DNA of 64,000 nt from JAKVJE01 sp047722305 (GCA_047722305.1 JBDNYM010000005.1:8520-72519); one strand, 5' to 3'; shown: positions 48,169 to 56,961, numbered from the stretch's first letter. The notes: generated by a model from the sequence alone, not told the origin. Numbers and translations: made by a program.

Positions 48169-49058
48169 CCGCCGCCAACCCCAGCACCTCTGAAACCACG
48201 GGCACCTCCGAGCGCACCGCCTCCGAGCGCACCGCCTCCGAAAAGACCGCCGGCGGCCCCCGGCCCCGCGAATTCGCCGGCAAGACCGTCTTCATCACCG
48301 GCGCCGCCAGCGGCCAGGGGCGGGCGGTGGCCCGGGCCTTCGTCGCCCAGGGCGCGCACGTCGTCGGCTTCGACCGCGATCGGCCGCTCCCCTACCCGGC
48401 CTATCTCGACCACGACGACGATCTCGACGCGCTCGCCGCCGAGCTCGGACCCGAGCGCTTCCTGCCCACCCGCGGGGACGTGCGCGACGGGGCCAGCCTC
48501 GAGCGTGCTGTCGCCGCCGGGGTGGAGCGGTTCGGGGGCCTCGACATCGTCTTCGCCAACGCCGGCATCTGCGCCTACGGCCTCTCGCACGAGCTGACCG
48601 ACGCCGAGTGGGATGCCATGATCGGCATCAACCTGACCGGTGTGTGGCACACCACCAAGGCGGCCACCCCCGCACTCATCGCCCGCGGCGGCGGGGTCAT
48701 CATTACCAACTCCTCCATCGGCGGCCTGCGCGGCATGCGCCGCCTGTCCCACTATGCGGCCGCGAAGTGGGGCGTGATCGGGCTCACCAAGTCGCTCGCC
48801 ATCGAGCTGGCGCCGCACGGCATCCGCGCGGTCTCCATCCACCCCACCGGCGTCGACACCCAGATGAACGACGGACTGGCCGCCATGGAGGGCAAGACCC
48901 CGGAGGAGATCGCGGAGGCCTCGGCCGGCAATCTGCTGCCCGTGCCCTGGATCGAGACCACTGACGTCGCCGAGCTCGTCCTCTTCCTGGCCAGCGGCCG
49001 GGCCCGGTACATCACCGGTGCGCAGTACGTGCTCGACGCCGGGCTGCTCACCGCATGA
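48165..49058 (+). CDS. Short-chain dehydrogenase/reductase
   Basis: 297 residues with a repetitive Ser/Thr/Glu head (SERTASERTASEK, from a tandem 15-bp repeat). Rossmann motif is TGAASGQGRAV, followed by NAG (VFANAGI), the catalytic Ser in TNSSIGGLRG, and Tyr/Lys in HYAAAKWGVIGL. The GQGR element and the spacing resemble mycofactocin-linked SDRs, but no mycofactocin genes are in the window. It should oxidise a secondary alcohol or reduce a ketone with NAD(P). Both ends overlap neighbours. Confidence 0.86.
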   Translation: MTAANPSTSETTGTSERTASERTASEKTAGGPRPREFAGKTVFITGAASGQGRAVARAFVAQGAHVVGFDRDRPLPYPAYLDHDDDLDALAAELGPERFLPTRGDVRDGASLERAVAAGVERFGGLDIVFANAGICAYGLSHELTDAEWDAMIGINLTGVWHTTKAATPALIARGGGVIITNSSIGGLRGMRRLSHYAAAKWGVIGLTKSLAIELAPHGIRAVSIHPTGVDTQMNDGLAAMEGKTPEEIAEASAGNLLPVPWIETTDVAELVLFLASGRARYITGAQYVLDAGLLTA

Positions 49059-50182
49059 GCGGCGGCCCCGGGTTCGCCGTCGACACCTGGCAGTGGGTGC
49101 GGCTGGGAGGGCGGCTCCAGTTCATCCGCGTGCTCGCCGCCCGGGAGGGGCTGCCGGTGCTGCTGGTACTGCACGGCGGGCCCGGATTCCCGAACGGTCG
49201 CGACTTCCTGCGCCGCCACGCCGCACTGGCACGGCACTTCACCATTCTGGCCTGGGACCAGCGCGGGGCCGGTCTGTCCGCGCTCACCGCCGGGTCCGCC
49301 CGCCTGACGCTGGACGGGCTGGTCGAGGATGCCGCCGAGTTGGTGTCCGCCGCACGACGGCGCGTCCCCGGGGCGCCGCTGTTCGTCCTCGGGCTCTCGT
49401 GGGGCTCGGAACTCGGCATCGCCCTCGTCCGCACCCACCCGGAGGGCATCGCCGCCTACGTCGGCTCCGGCCAGGCCGTGGCGGGCGTCGCCGGCGAACA
49501 GCTGAGCTACCGCGCGGCCGTCGCCGGGGCGGACGCCGCCGCACGGGATCGACGCCGCGACCCGCGCGCCCGTCGACGCGCGCGACGCGACCTCGCCATC
49601 CTGCGCCTGGTCGGCCCGCCCCGCGGATCGCGCTACCGGCCGCTGCTGCTCGGCCTGGCCGTCCAGCGGCGGCTGCTCGCCCGTTACACCGGCACGGCCG
49701 GGCCCAGGGATGCCGAGATGGGCGCGCGCACCGCGGATATCCCCGCACCGATCGCACCCGCTCCCGTCTCAGCTGCACCCGCCTCCGCCGAGCCTGCCTC
49801 ATCCACGCCCGTCCCGCGCCCGGTGAGCCTGCTGGAGCGCGCCGCGACCCGCGTCGGTATCGTCCGCAGCCTGGCCCAGCTGTGGCCGACGGCGACCGGG
49901 TACGACTTCCGCACCGAGGCCGCCCGGCTCGCGGTGCCGGTGCACTTCTTGCAGGGGCGCCACGACCGCACCACCCCATCCGCGCTCGTCGCCGAGTACG
50001 CCGCGGTGCTGGGCGCGCCCGCCGTCGACCTGGTCTGGTTCGAGCATTCCGGGCACTCCCCCGCGCGGAACGAGCCGGAGCGGTTCGAGCGCGTCCTGAT
50101 CGAGCAGCTGCTGAGAACGCCGCAGTCCGAACCACAACCGCGCGAGCCGCAACAGCCCGCGCCGCCGGAGGCCGGACGATGA
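49055..50182 (+). CDS. Alpha/beta hydrolase (proline-iminopeptidase-like)
   Basis: 375 residues. VLHGGPGFPNGRDF carries the oxyanion-hole HGGP, DQRGAGLS is the typical following strand, the nucleophile is Ser of LGLSWGSELG, the Asp is in GRHDRTTPSA and the His in FEHSGHSPARNEPERF. The middle cap (about residues 150-250) is basic then Ala/Pro-rich and looks poorly folded, which is unusual. It likely hydrolyses an ester, lactone or peptide in the pathway of the neighbouring SDR. Overlaps on both sides by 4 nt. Confidence 0.82.
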   Translation: MSGGPGFAVDTWQWVRLGGRLQFIRVLAAREGLPVLLVLHGGPGFPNGRDFLRRHAALARHFTILAWDQRGAGLSALTAGSARLTLDGLVEDAAELVSAARRRVPGAPLFVLGLSWGSELGIALVRTHPEGIAAYVGSGQAVAGVAGEQLSYRAAVAGADAAARDRRRDPRARRRARRDLAILRLVGPPRGSRYRPLLLGLAVQRRLLARYTGTAGPRDAEMGARTADIPAPIAPAPVSAAPASAEPASSTPVPRPVSLLERAATRVGIVRSLAQLWPTATGYDFRTEAARLAVPVHFLQGRHDRTTPSALVAEYAAVLGAPAVDLVWFEHSGHSPARNEPERFERVLIEQLLRTPQSEPQPREPQQPAPPEAGR

Positions 50183-51669
50183 CCGCCGCCACCCCGCTCC
50201 CATCCTCACCCGCACCGTCTGCCGACTCCACATCCGCCGCCCCGATCGCGCCCCGCCGCGTGCTGGTCGCGTTCTGCTGCGGCGACCTGGCCCGCGCCTT
50301 CCTGTCCGGGCTCATCACCAGCTACCTCATGGTGGTGTTCATCCCGGCCTCGACCTCGACGCTGCCGGTGCTGCTGCCCGCGGCGGCGGCGACGTTCATG
50401 GTGGTGCGCGGCGTCGGCTCGCTGGTCGACGCCATCATCGACCCGTTCATCGCCCAGTGGTCGGATACGTCCCGGAACCCCCGTGGACGCCGCGTGCCGT
50501 ACCTGCGCTGGTTCGCGCTGCCCTGGGCCGCATCCACGGCCCTGCTGGTGCTCACGCCGGCGCCGACGGCGAGCTGGGTCAACACCGTGTGGGTCGGCGT
50601 GCTGCTGCTCATCAACGTCGTGACCTCGTCGCTGTACCTGGTGCCGTACTCCGCGATGCAGGCGGAGCTCGTCACCGACACCCGCCGCCGGGTGTGGTTC
50701 TACACCGTGAACACGCTCTTCTTCGTGGTGGGCAGCGCCGTCGTGTTCACCGCCCCGGTGCTCAAAGGCGCCCTGGTCGACGCCGGCTATTCAGAGCTGA
50801 CCGCCTGGCGCATCGCCTTCGGCTTCTTCTCGCTGCTCGGCGCGATATCCGCGGTGATCCCCGCCTTCGCCGTCGACGAGCGCCGCTGGGTGCGCTTCAC
50901 GCCGTCCTACGTCCCCCTCTGGGAGTCATTCCGGGCCACGCTGCGCTACCCGAACTTCGTGGTGCTGCTGCTCGCCTACCTGGTGATGTGGGTCGCGTTC
51001 TCGCTGTTCAACGCCACGCTGCTCTACTACGTCACCATGCTCATCGGGGCCCCGGAGGCGTTCGCCACCGTGGTCTCGGGCCTCGCCATCGTGGTGGGGG
51101 TCGCCAGCTACTGGCCCATCAACGCGCTCGCCGCTCGGTACGGCAAAAAGCCCCTCATGGTCGGGGCGTGCGCCGCATATGTGACGATCTACACGGCGAT
51201 CTTCCTGTCGGGATGGGTGATCACCGCCATCCCGCCCATCCCGTTCGCGGTGGCGATCGGACTGCTGATCGGCTTCCCCATCTCGGTGACCAACATCCTG
51301 CCCAGCGCCGCATTCGCCGACCTCACCCAGTACGACACCCTCGTCACCGGCATCGACCGCGCCGGCATGTTCTTCGCATCGCGGAACTTCATCACCTCGC
51401 TGGGACAGACCGTCGTGCTGTTCATCACCCCGCTGCTCGTGGCCATCGGCTCGACCAGCGGGCACGCCACGGTTACCGGGGTGCGGCTCACCGCCCTCGT
51501 CGCCGCGATCGCCATCGCCGTCTCCCTGCTGCTCTACGCACGGTACGACGACCGCGGCATCACGGCGGCGATCGATGCCCAGGCGACGGGATCCGCTGCC
51601 GGCTCCGCGACGGCTGATTCTGCGACTGCCGGGTCCGCGACGACGCCGAGGGATGCAGACGCCGGGTAG
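50179..51669 (+). CDS. MFS transporter, GPH (sugar:cation symporter)-like
   Basis: 496 residues, twelve hydrophobic segments. The GPH/MFS_2 mark is the loop IDPFIAQWSDTSRNPRGRRV with RWFALPW, and PYSAMQAELVTDTRRR in the middle. Family members import sugars, glycosides or related compounds with H+ or Na+. The C-terminus is an Ala/Ser/Thr tail (GSATADSATAGSA). Coupled to the hydrolase, it could import the substrate of this operon, for example a glycoside or ester; unverified. Confidence 0.85.
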   Translation: MTAATPLPSSPAPSADSTSAAPIAPRRVLVAFCCGDLARAFLSGLITSYLMVVFIPASTSTLPVLLPAAAATFMVVRGVGSLVDAIIDPFIAQWSDTSRNPRGRRVPYLRWFALPWAASTALLVLTPAPTASWVNTVWVGVLLLINVVTSSLYLVPYSAMQAELVTDTRRRVWFYTVNTLFFVVGSAVVFTAPVLKGALVDAGYSELTAWRIAFGFFSLLGAISAVIPAFAVDERRWVRFTPSYVPLWESFRATLRYPNFVVLLLAYLVMWVAFSLFNATLLYYVTMLIGAPEAFATVVSGLAIVVGVASYWPINALAARYGKKPLMVGACAAYVTIYTAIFLSGWVITAIPPIPFAVAIGLLIGFPISVTNILPSAAFADLTQYDTLVTGIDRAGMFFASRNFITSLGQTVVLFITPLLVAIGSTSGHATVTGVRLTALVAAIAIAVSLLLYARYDDRGITAAIDAQATGSAAGSATADSATAGSATTPRDADAG

Positions 51670-51739
51670 CCGCCAGCCGCTACAGTTGCCTCGGCGGCCC
51701 TTGCCCGGCATCCGCCGCCGCACCACTCAGGAGCACATC

Positions 51740-52114
51740 ATGTCATCGTCGACCCGTCACGCATCCTCGGCATCAGCGCCGTCCCCAGCCTCAGCGCCGT
51801 CTGGGCGCCCGGCGCCGTCCGCGGCACCCGCCGCTCCTGCCCCCGGCAACATCGAGATCTGGAACGACCTCATCTCGCCCCGCGACCTGGTCGTCGCCCT
51901 GGTCGTCTCCGTGGCCGCGATCGCCGCCGCCTGCGCCGTGGCCACTCTGCTGGGCGAGCCGCTGCTGTTCTGGGGACTCGGCGGCGCCGCCGCCGGGTTC
52001 GTCGTCAACTGCCTGCTGATCCGTCCGAAGCGCGACGTCCGCGTCGTCGACGACGCCGAGGCGGGCATCGACGCCGACCCCGCCGCAGCTGATTCCACCG
52101 GGGGCGAGCGATGA
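51740..52114 (+). CDS. Small membrane protein of TctA-like unit
   Basis: 124 residues from ATG 51740 with CAGGAG upstream. A Ser/Ala/Pro-rich head of about 35 residues is followed by IEIWNDLISPRDLVVALVVS and two hydrophobic helices, then RPKRDVRVVDD. It overlaps the TctA-like permease by 4 nt, taking the place of the small TctB subunit in tripartite tricarboxylate transporters, but the sequence does not clearly match TctB. Confidence 0.6.
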   Translation: MSSSTRHASSASAPSPASAPSGRPAPSAAPAAPAPGNIEIWNDLISPRDLVVALVVSVAAIAAACAVATLLGEPLLFWGLGGAAAGFVVNCLLIRPKRDVRVVDDAEAGIDADPAAADSTGGER

Positions 52115-53481
52115 CGGCGCTGCTGCTCGGGCAGATCGTGCTCGCCGTGCTCGGCGCGGTCGCCCTCTACACGTTCATCGGCTTCGTGCCGGGCACCGAC
52201 GAGACCAGCGTGCTGGCGCCGGTCACCCTCGCCCTGGTGCTCGCCGGGGCCGCCCCCATGGTGGTGCTGGCGTTCTTCATCTCGGCGATCGTCACCCTGA
52301 ACCTCATGAATGCCATCCCCACCGCTCTGGTCGGCCTGCCCGGCGGGGTGATGTCGGCGCCCATGATGGAGCACTCGCTGGAGCTGCGCCGGCGGGGGCT
52401 GGCCGCGACCACCATCCGCAAGATGGCCGCCGGCAGCGTCATCGGCACCGTCGTGTCCATCCCGCTGAGCTTCGGCATCGCCGCCGCGATCGCCCCCCTG
52501 GCCGGGATGTTCAAGGCGCAGGCGCCCCTGCTGCTCACCATCGGCGCCGTGGTGCTCGCCCTGCTGGGGCGCAACCGGCTGCTGGCGCTGATCGCGATCA
52601 TCCCGCTGTCGCTGCTGTTCCAGGCCCTGCCGCTGCTGTACAAGAGCATCGGGGTCATCCCGCAGGAGAAGACGGTCAGCATCTCGTTCTTCCTCGGCAT
52701 CACCGTCGGCCCGATGCTGGTGGAGCTGCTCGGGCTGCTGAACGGCTCGAAGCGGGCGGCCCTGCCGCGCCGGGGTCGCACCCAGGTGGCGCTGGCGCGC
52801 TCCGGGTTCGCCCCCCAATCGCTGCTGCCGACCCGCCTGGTCACCCGCTCAGAGGGATGGTGGAGCGCCGGGATGGCCGCCGCGTCCACGCCCCTGTTCT
52901 TCCTCAGCCCGGTCGGGCTCACCTTCCTGCTCGGCGAGGCCGCCGCCGGCAGCCGCGCCCACCCGGTGGCGCGTTCCGAGCGCGCCGTCACCGTCATGAG
53001 CGCGCTGACGCACTCGACGTACCTCGCCGGGGTCATCATCCCGCTGGTCGCGCTCGGCATCCCCCTGTCGGGCGTCTCGGTGGGGCCCGCCGGACCCCTG
53101 TTCGTGGCCCCGCCGGTCTACAGGATCGGGCACAACCTCCACGATCTGCTGACCATGCCGCAGTTCATCGGCGTGATCACGGCCGGGGCCCTGATCGCGC
53201 TGGTGCTGACCTATCTGATCGCGGTGCGGTGGTCGTCGCAGATCACGAAGTTCGTCATGGCGAAGGTGCCGCACGAGGCCGTGCTGGCCCTGTTCATCGC
53301 CTTCATCCTCTTGCTGGCATATATCGACGCCGGCGTGCTGAACATCTTCGGGGTGCTGCTGATCGGCCTGATCTGCGGCACGCTCAACCGCCTCGGCGTC
53401 AACTACGGGGTGCAGTTCATGACCCTGTACGCCTCGGCCTGGATCGTGCCGCAGCTCGGGCATCTGCTCGCGATCGGGTGA
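52111..53481 (+). CDS. TctA-like tripartite tricarboxylate transporter permease
   Basis: 456 residues, about eleven hydrophobic segments. TctA-like points are TFIGFVPGTDETSVLAPVTL, the Gly/Met-rich LVGLPGGVMSAPMMEHSLEL and HSTYLAGVIIPLVALGIPLS with GPAGPLFVAPP. Family proteins import citrate or other carboxylates with a periplasmic binding protein (TctC). No TctC is in the window, so this may be a divergent, binding-protein-free member or the partner is elsewhere. Confidence 0.72.
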   Translation: MTALLLGQIVLAVLGAVALYTFIGFVPGTDETSVLAPVTLALVLAGAAPMVVLAFFISAIVTLNLMNAIPTALVGLPGGVMSAPMMEHSLELRRRGLAATTIRKMAAGSVIGTVVSIPLSFGIAAAIAPLAGMFKAQAPLLLTIGAVVLALLGRNRLLALIAIIPLSLLFQALPLLYKSIGVIPQEKTVSISFFLGITVGPMLVELLGLLNGSKRAALPRRGRTQVALARSGFAPQSLLPTRLVTRSEGWWSAGMAAASTPLFFLSPVGLTFLLGEAAAGSRAHPVARSERAVTVMSALTHSTYLAGVIIPLVALGIPLSGVSVGPAGPLFVAPPVYRIGHNLHDLLTMPQFIGVITAGALIALVLTYLIAVRWSSQITKFVMAKVPHEAVLALFIAFILLLAYIDAGVLNIFGVLLIGLICGTLNRLGVNYGVQFMTLYASAWIVPQLGHLLAIG

Positions 53482-53554
53482 AGGGACGGACGGTTCCGAG
53501 CGCCGCGAATCGAACGGAGCGCTGCACTGAGAATTACGTACGCTTATCCAAGTA

Positions 53555-53617
53555 TCCATGAGTGCAGTGTCTCCAGGAATACGGCTCTCGTGCTGCCAGT
53601 GCCCCCACTCGACGCTG
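53555..53617 (+). repeat. Degenerate copy of the fic promoter and first codons
   Basis: This 63-bp stretch matches 54389-54451, which covers the promoter and first 14 codons of the intact fic gene, at 48 of 63 positions. Both share ACGGCTC and CCAGTGCCCCC. The start codon is lost (CCAGG for CCATGG). It shows that the VapBC pair now sits between a remnant and a full copy of the fic 5-prime end. The rest of the 200-bp gap 53482-53682 holds only the VapB operator. Confidence 0.65.
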
Positions 53618-53652
53618 CTGCCGCTCCAGGCAGATAGCCATATTCACATGCA

Positions 53653-53680
53653 TATTGCAGGCAATACGGCTATATTGCAG
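53653..53680 (+). promoter_or_regulatory. VapB operator
   Basis: TATTGC-AG-GCAATA (53653-53666) is a perfect palindrome; a further half-site TATATTGCAG (53671-53680) ends 2 nt before the ATG of the antitoxin. Typical for ribbon-helix-helix autorepression. Confidence 0.65.
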
Positions 53681-53682
53681 CC

Positions 53683-53916
53683 ATGACGGTGAACATCACG
53701 ATCCGCAACGTCCCCGGAAAGACGAGGGATGCACTGGCGGCGCGCGCAGCGCGTTCGGGGCGCTCCCTGCAGGAGTACCTCTCGCTCCAGTTGGAAGAGC
53801 TGGCCGAGCGGCCTGACCCCGCCGAGGCACTGACCGCCATCCGAGAGCGAGCGCAGCATTATCCACGAGGAGAAGCGGACTCGATCCTCAGAGATCTCGC
53901 CGAGGATCGGCGTTGA
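53683..53916 (+). CDS. vapB: VapB/FitA-like ribbon-helix-helix antitoxin
   Basis: 77 residues. MTVNITIRNVPGKTRDALAA is the DNA-binding strand plus first helix, SGRSLQEYLSLQLEELAE the second helix; the acidic C-terminus (RGEADSILRDLAEDRR) should wrap the toxin. It represses its own operon through the palindrome upstream. The stop overlaps the toxin start TTG by 4 nt. Confidence 0.9.
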   Translation: MTVNITIRNVPGKTRDALAARAARSGRSLQEYLSLQLEELAERPDPAEALTAIRERAQHYPRGEADSILRDLAEDRR

Positions 53917-54311
53917 CCTCGCGTATCGTCCCAGATGCGTCGGCGATCGTGGCGTTGCTGATCGCCCCAGGCGAAGAAGGCGAGGCCGCGGCAACGGGTC
54001 TCGCCGGGCGCCAGTTGCACGCCCCCAGTCACCTCCCGGTCGAGGTGGCGAACGTGCTGCGCCGCCGTGCCAATGGCGGACTGCTGAGCCGCACCGAGGC
54101 CGACCTGGCCTTCTCCGATCTCTGGCGGCTGACGATCACGCTGTGGCCGTTCGAGACGGTGGCCGAACGGGCCTGGAACCTTGGCGCGACCGTGAGCTCG
54201 TACGACGCCGCCTACGTCGCGCTCGCCGAGCGGCTTCGCTGCCCGCTGGCCACCCTGGACCGGCGTCTGGCAGCCGCCCCCGGCCCAAAGTGCGAGTTTG
54301 CCGTGCTCTGA
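53913..54311 (+). CDS. vapC: VapC-type PIN-domain ribonuclease toxin
   Basis: 132 residues from TTG 53913. PIN acidic residues: Asp8 (IVPDASAIVALL), Glu of PVEVANVLRR, Asp of SSYDAAYVALAERL and Asp of LATLDRRLA. VapC enzymes cut tRNA or rRNA at one site and stop translation when the antitoxin is lost. The frame is intact. TTG as start may keep toxin levels low. Confidence 0.9.
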   Translation: MTSRIVPDASAIVALLIAPGEEGEAAATGLAGRQLHAPSHLPVEVANVLRRRANGGLLSRTEADLAFSDLWRLTITLWPFETVAERAWNLGATVSSYDAAYVALAERLRCPLATLDRRLAAAPGPKCEFAVL

Positions 54312-54408
54312 ATCGAGGACCACGGCTGGACGCGCGGAATGCTCGCATTCGGATGCTTCTCCGCTTCTTACTTACATGTATTCAATTATCCGTTAGTACA
54401 CTGTCTCC

Positions 54409-55629
54409 ATGGATACGGCTCCAGCACTCCCAGTGCCCCCGCTCAGCACTGAGACACAAATCTGGCACCCGCGCGGCACCGGCACATTCTCTCGGCGCGA
54501 GCTGCAGCGGCAGACGGGAACATACGAGTCAGCAGTCGTCGCCACGATCGCCGACTGGCAGCCGCAGCTGCCGCCCGCGGTCGCAGCGGATGTTGAGGAG
54601 GCTACCGCCGCACTCGCCGCGTTCGACCAGTACGCGGCCGGCCGGCTGGGCGGCACCGACCGCGTCCTCGGCCCGATGAGCGCGATCCTGCTGCGCACCG
54701 AGAGCGCCTCCAGTTCGCAAATCGAGCAGATCACCACCGGAGCTCGTCAACTGGCGCTCGCCGAGATCGATGCCGATGCGCGCCCCAACGCACAGACCGT
54801 GGTGGGTAACGTCCGGGCCATGCAGGCGGCCCTGCGCCTCGCGGATCGGCTCGATGAGACGGCCGTCCTCGACATGCACCGCGAGCTGCTGAGCTGCCAG
54901 CCGGCTATGGAACGCTACGCTGGCGCCTACCGCCACGAACTCGTCTGGATCGGCCCGGGTGACGCCGGGCCGCTCACCGCCGACTACGTCGCTCCCCAGC
55001 CGGAGACCATCCCCGCCGCGATGCGAGATCTGCTCGCTTTCATCGGGAGGCAAGACCTGCCCGTCCTGCTGCAAACTGCCGTGGCCCACGCCCAATTCGA
55101 GACCATTCACCCGTTCGCCGACGGCAACGGGCGAACGGGACGCGCCCTGGTGCAGGCGATCCTGCGCGGCAAGCGAGTGCTGACCGCCACCACCGCCCCG
55201 GTCTCCGCCGGCCTACTGCGAAACACCGAGCGCTATTTCTCCGCTCTCGGCACATACCGGGCCGGCGATGCGGCACCACTCGTCGCGTGCTTCTGCGATG
55301 CGGCCCGATTCGCCGCGACCAGCGGACGGGAACTCATCGCCCAGCTCACAACGCAGCTGGACGAATACCGTCACCGTCTGGCCGGGACCCGCCGCGACGC
55401 CGCCGCCTGGGAGCTGCTCCCCCACCTCATCGCCCAGCCGGTCGTCAATCTGCGGCACTTGCACGCCGAATTCGGATGGACCGAGCCACGCGCACTCCGC
55501 GCACTGGCCCTCCTCGACGACGCCGGCATCCTCACCGAGCAGACCGGGGCACGCCGCAACCGAGTATGGAGCGCGGACGACATCCTAGGCATCCTCGACA
55601 CCTACGCCGCCGGGCTGCACCGCACGTGA
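54409..55629 (+). CDS. Fic-domain protein (AMPylator-type), first copy
   Basis: 406 residues. Fic motif HPFADGNGRTGR is complete, with QFETI before it. An N-terminal helix bears SASSSQIEQI, close to the (S/T)xxxE(G/N) inhibitory motif but with Gln for Gly. A C-terminal winged helix (HLHAEFGWTEPRALRALALL) follows. Such proteins transfer AMP or another nucleotide part to proteins, often their own regulators. The promoter TACACT lies 6 nt before ATG (leaderless). Confidence 0.9.
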   Translation: MDTAPALPVPPLSTETQIWHPRGTGTFSRRELQRQTGTYESAVVATIADWQPQLPPAVAADVEEATAALAAFDQYAAGRLGGTDRVLGPMSAILLRTESASSSQIEQITTGARQLALAEIDADARPNAQTVVGNVRAMQAALRLADRLDETAVLDMHRELLSCQPAMERYAGAYRHELVWIGPGDAGPLTADYVAPQPETIPAAMRDLLAFIGRQDLPVLLQTAVAHAQFETIHPFADGNGRTGRALVQAILRGKRVLTATTAPVSAGLLRNTERYFSALGTYRAGDAAPLVACFCDAARFAATSGRELIAQLTTQLDEYRHRLAGTRRDAAAWELLPHLIAQPVVNLRHLHAEFGWTEPRALRALALLDDAGILTEQTGARRNRVWSADDILGILDTYAAGLHRT

Positions 55630-55699
55630 CACGCTTCACCATGGACGAGCACACCACGGCGAAGTTGGGCCGGCAAGATCGGATGCGCCTCTGCTCACG

Positions 55700-56908
55700 T
55701 CAGTCTGACTCAGCGCCAGACTCAGAAATCACAGACAAGATCTCCGGGGCATACCAACGCAATCTCCCTCCCTGTCCTCTTGCACCCAGCGCTTGCAACC
55801 ACCCCTGCCGCTGGGCACGCTGAATCAGCGCGCGGGCCCCTTGATTCGTCATGTTGAGTTCGTGTTCAATCCGGTGCACGGTGATGACCGGGTTATGGAA
55901 GAGCACTTCGACCAGGCTCGGGAGTCGTGAACGGCTCTTCATCGCTTCAGTCAAGTATTTCTCCCGGATACGAACCAATTTGCCGGCTCGTTCCACCGCA
56001 TCGATCGCCTGAACTCGCACTGCCTCCATGAAGAAGACGAGCCATTCATCCAACGCCGCGCGTTCTCGAACTGCTTGTAGCCGCTCGTAGTATTCGGTCC
56101 GGTGCGTCTCGAAATAGTGCGAGAGATATAGCAATGGGACCTCAAGCCTGCCTCGATCTTTCAGCAACACACTGATCAGCAACCGGCCGATGCGCCCGTT
56201 GCCATCGAGGAAAGGATGGATGGTCTCGAACTGAGAGTGCATCAGAGCCGCTTGCACCAGCGGCGGGAGGGCACGTCCATCATCATTCACAAAACGTTCC
56301 CAGTCTCCCAGGAGCGCACTGAGGTGGTGAGGCAATGGCGGTACGAACACTGCCGTATTCGGAGTGGCACCCGCCGGCCCTACCCAAACCGGAGACGTAC
56401 GCAGTTCCCCTGGCCGTTTCTCTTCGCCTCTCACTCCGGTCAGGAGTGTGCGATGAATCCGCAGGATGAGACGCTGCGTGATGGGGAATTCCTCGACCAG
56501 ACGGAAAGCTTCATCTGAGGCGGCCAGATACCTCAGCACCTCGGTGGTGTCATCAGTGCCTGTCGACGCGTCGATCTCGGCGGTGAACACCTCCGACAGG
56601 GACGCTTGCGTCCCCTCGATCCTGGAGCTGGCCAACGCCTCACGTCGCAGATAGGGGCCAATCAGAAGTTCAGGATCTTGAACGAGAGCCCCCAGCCCTT
56701 TGAGTTGCCCCACCGCGGCATCCGCTTCTGAAATGGCAGCGACGACCGATGCCTCGAGTGTCAGGGCCCGCGGGATTGGACGCGGCAGGTAATACGTGCA
56801 GTTGGAAGTTCCCCAGAACTTCCAACTGAAAGAGAAGCATGGAACGACACTTCCAACTGAAGCGCCTGCAAGTTGGAAGTTCTGCGGAACTTCCAACGAG
56901 CGTTGCAC
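55700..56908 (-). CDS. Fic-domain protein, second copy
   Basis: About 402 residues if GTG 56908 is used. No ATG exists in frame before the conserved part (YYLPRPIPRALTLEASVVAA), so GTG 56908, TTG 56896 or TTG 56929 must serve. Motifs: inhibitory ASSRIEGTQAS (class II SxxIEG), Fic motif HPFLDGNGRIGR and a C-terminal winged helix PVITVHRIEHELNMTNQGAR. The reading frame from 56929 crosses two large palindromes, which encode LEVPQNFQL- and SWKFWGTSN-like peptides, so the N-terminal 40 residues may not be real. Family members AMPylate proteins and are often autoinhibited. Confidence 0.85.
   Translation of the reverse strand: MQRSLEVPQNFQLAGASVGSVVPCFSFSWKFWGTSNCTYYLPRPIPRALTLEASVVAAISEADAAVGQLKGLGALVQDPELLIGPYLRREALASSRIEGTQASLSEVFTAEIDASTGTDDTTEVLRYLAASDEAFRLVEEFPITQRLILRIHRTLLTGVRGEEKRPGELRTSPVWVGPAGATPNTAVFVPPLPHHLSALLGDWERFVNDDGRALPPLVQAALMHSQFETIHPFLDGNGRIGRLLISVLLKDRGRLEVPLLYLSHYFETHRTEYYERLQAVRERAALDEWLVFFMEAVRVQAIDAVERAGKLVRIREKYLTEAMKSRSRLPSLVEVLFHNPVITVHRIEHELNMTNQGARALIQRAQRQGWLQALGARGQGGRLRWYAPEILSVISESGAESD
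56799..56897. repeat. Two large perfect palindromes between fni and fic
   Basis: CAGTTGGAAGTTC-CCCA-GAACTTCCAACTG (13-bp arms, 56799-56828) and GTTGGAAGTTC-TGCG-GAACTTCCAAC (11-bp arms, 56872-56897) are perfect and share the same arm sequence. A half-site ACTTCCAACTG lies at 56849-56859. Both form hairpins with 4-nt loops. They lie after the fni stop and at or before the fic start, so they can be operators, attenuator hairpins or a repeated palindromic element. Confidence 0.85.
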
Positions 56909-56961
56909 CCAGCACACGCTGCTCTGCAACGGCGAGCACGCCGCAGCTGAGCTGCGCCGCC

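Noticed and set aside
48165..49058. Mycofactocin-dependent SDR
   Set aside because: TGAASGQGR is only partly like the mycofactocin-SDR motif and no mft genes are in the window, so the general SDR name was kept.
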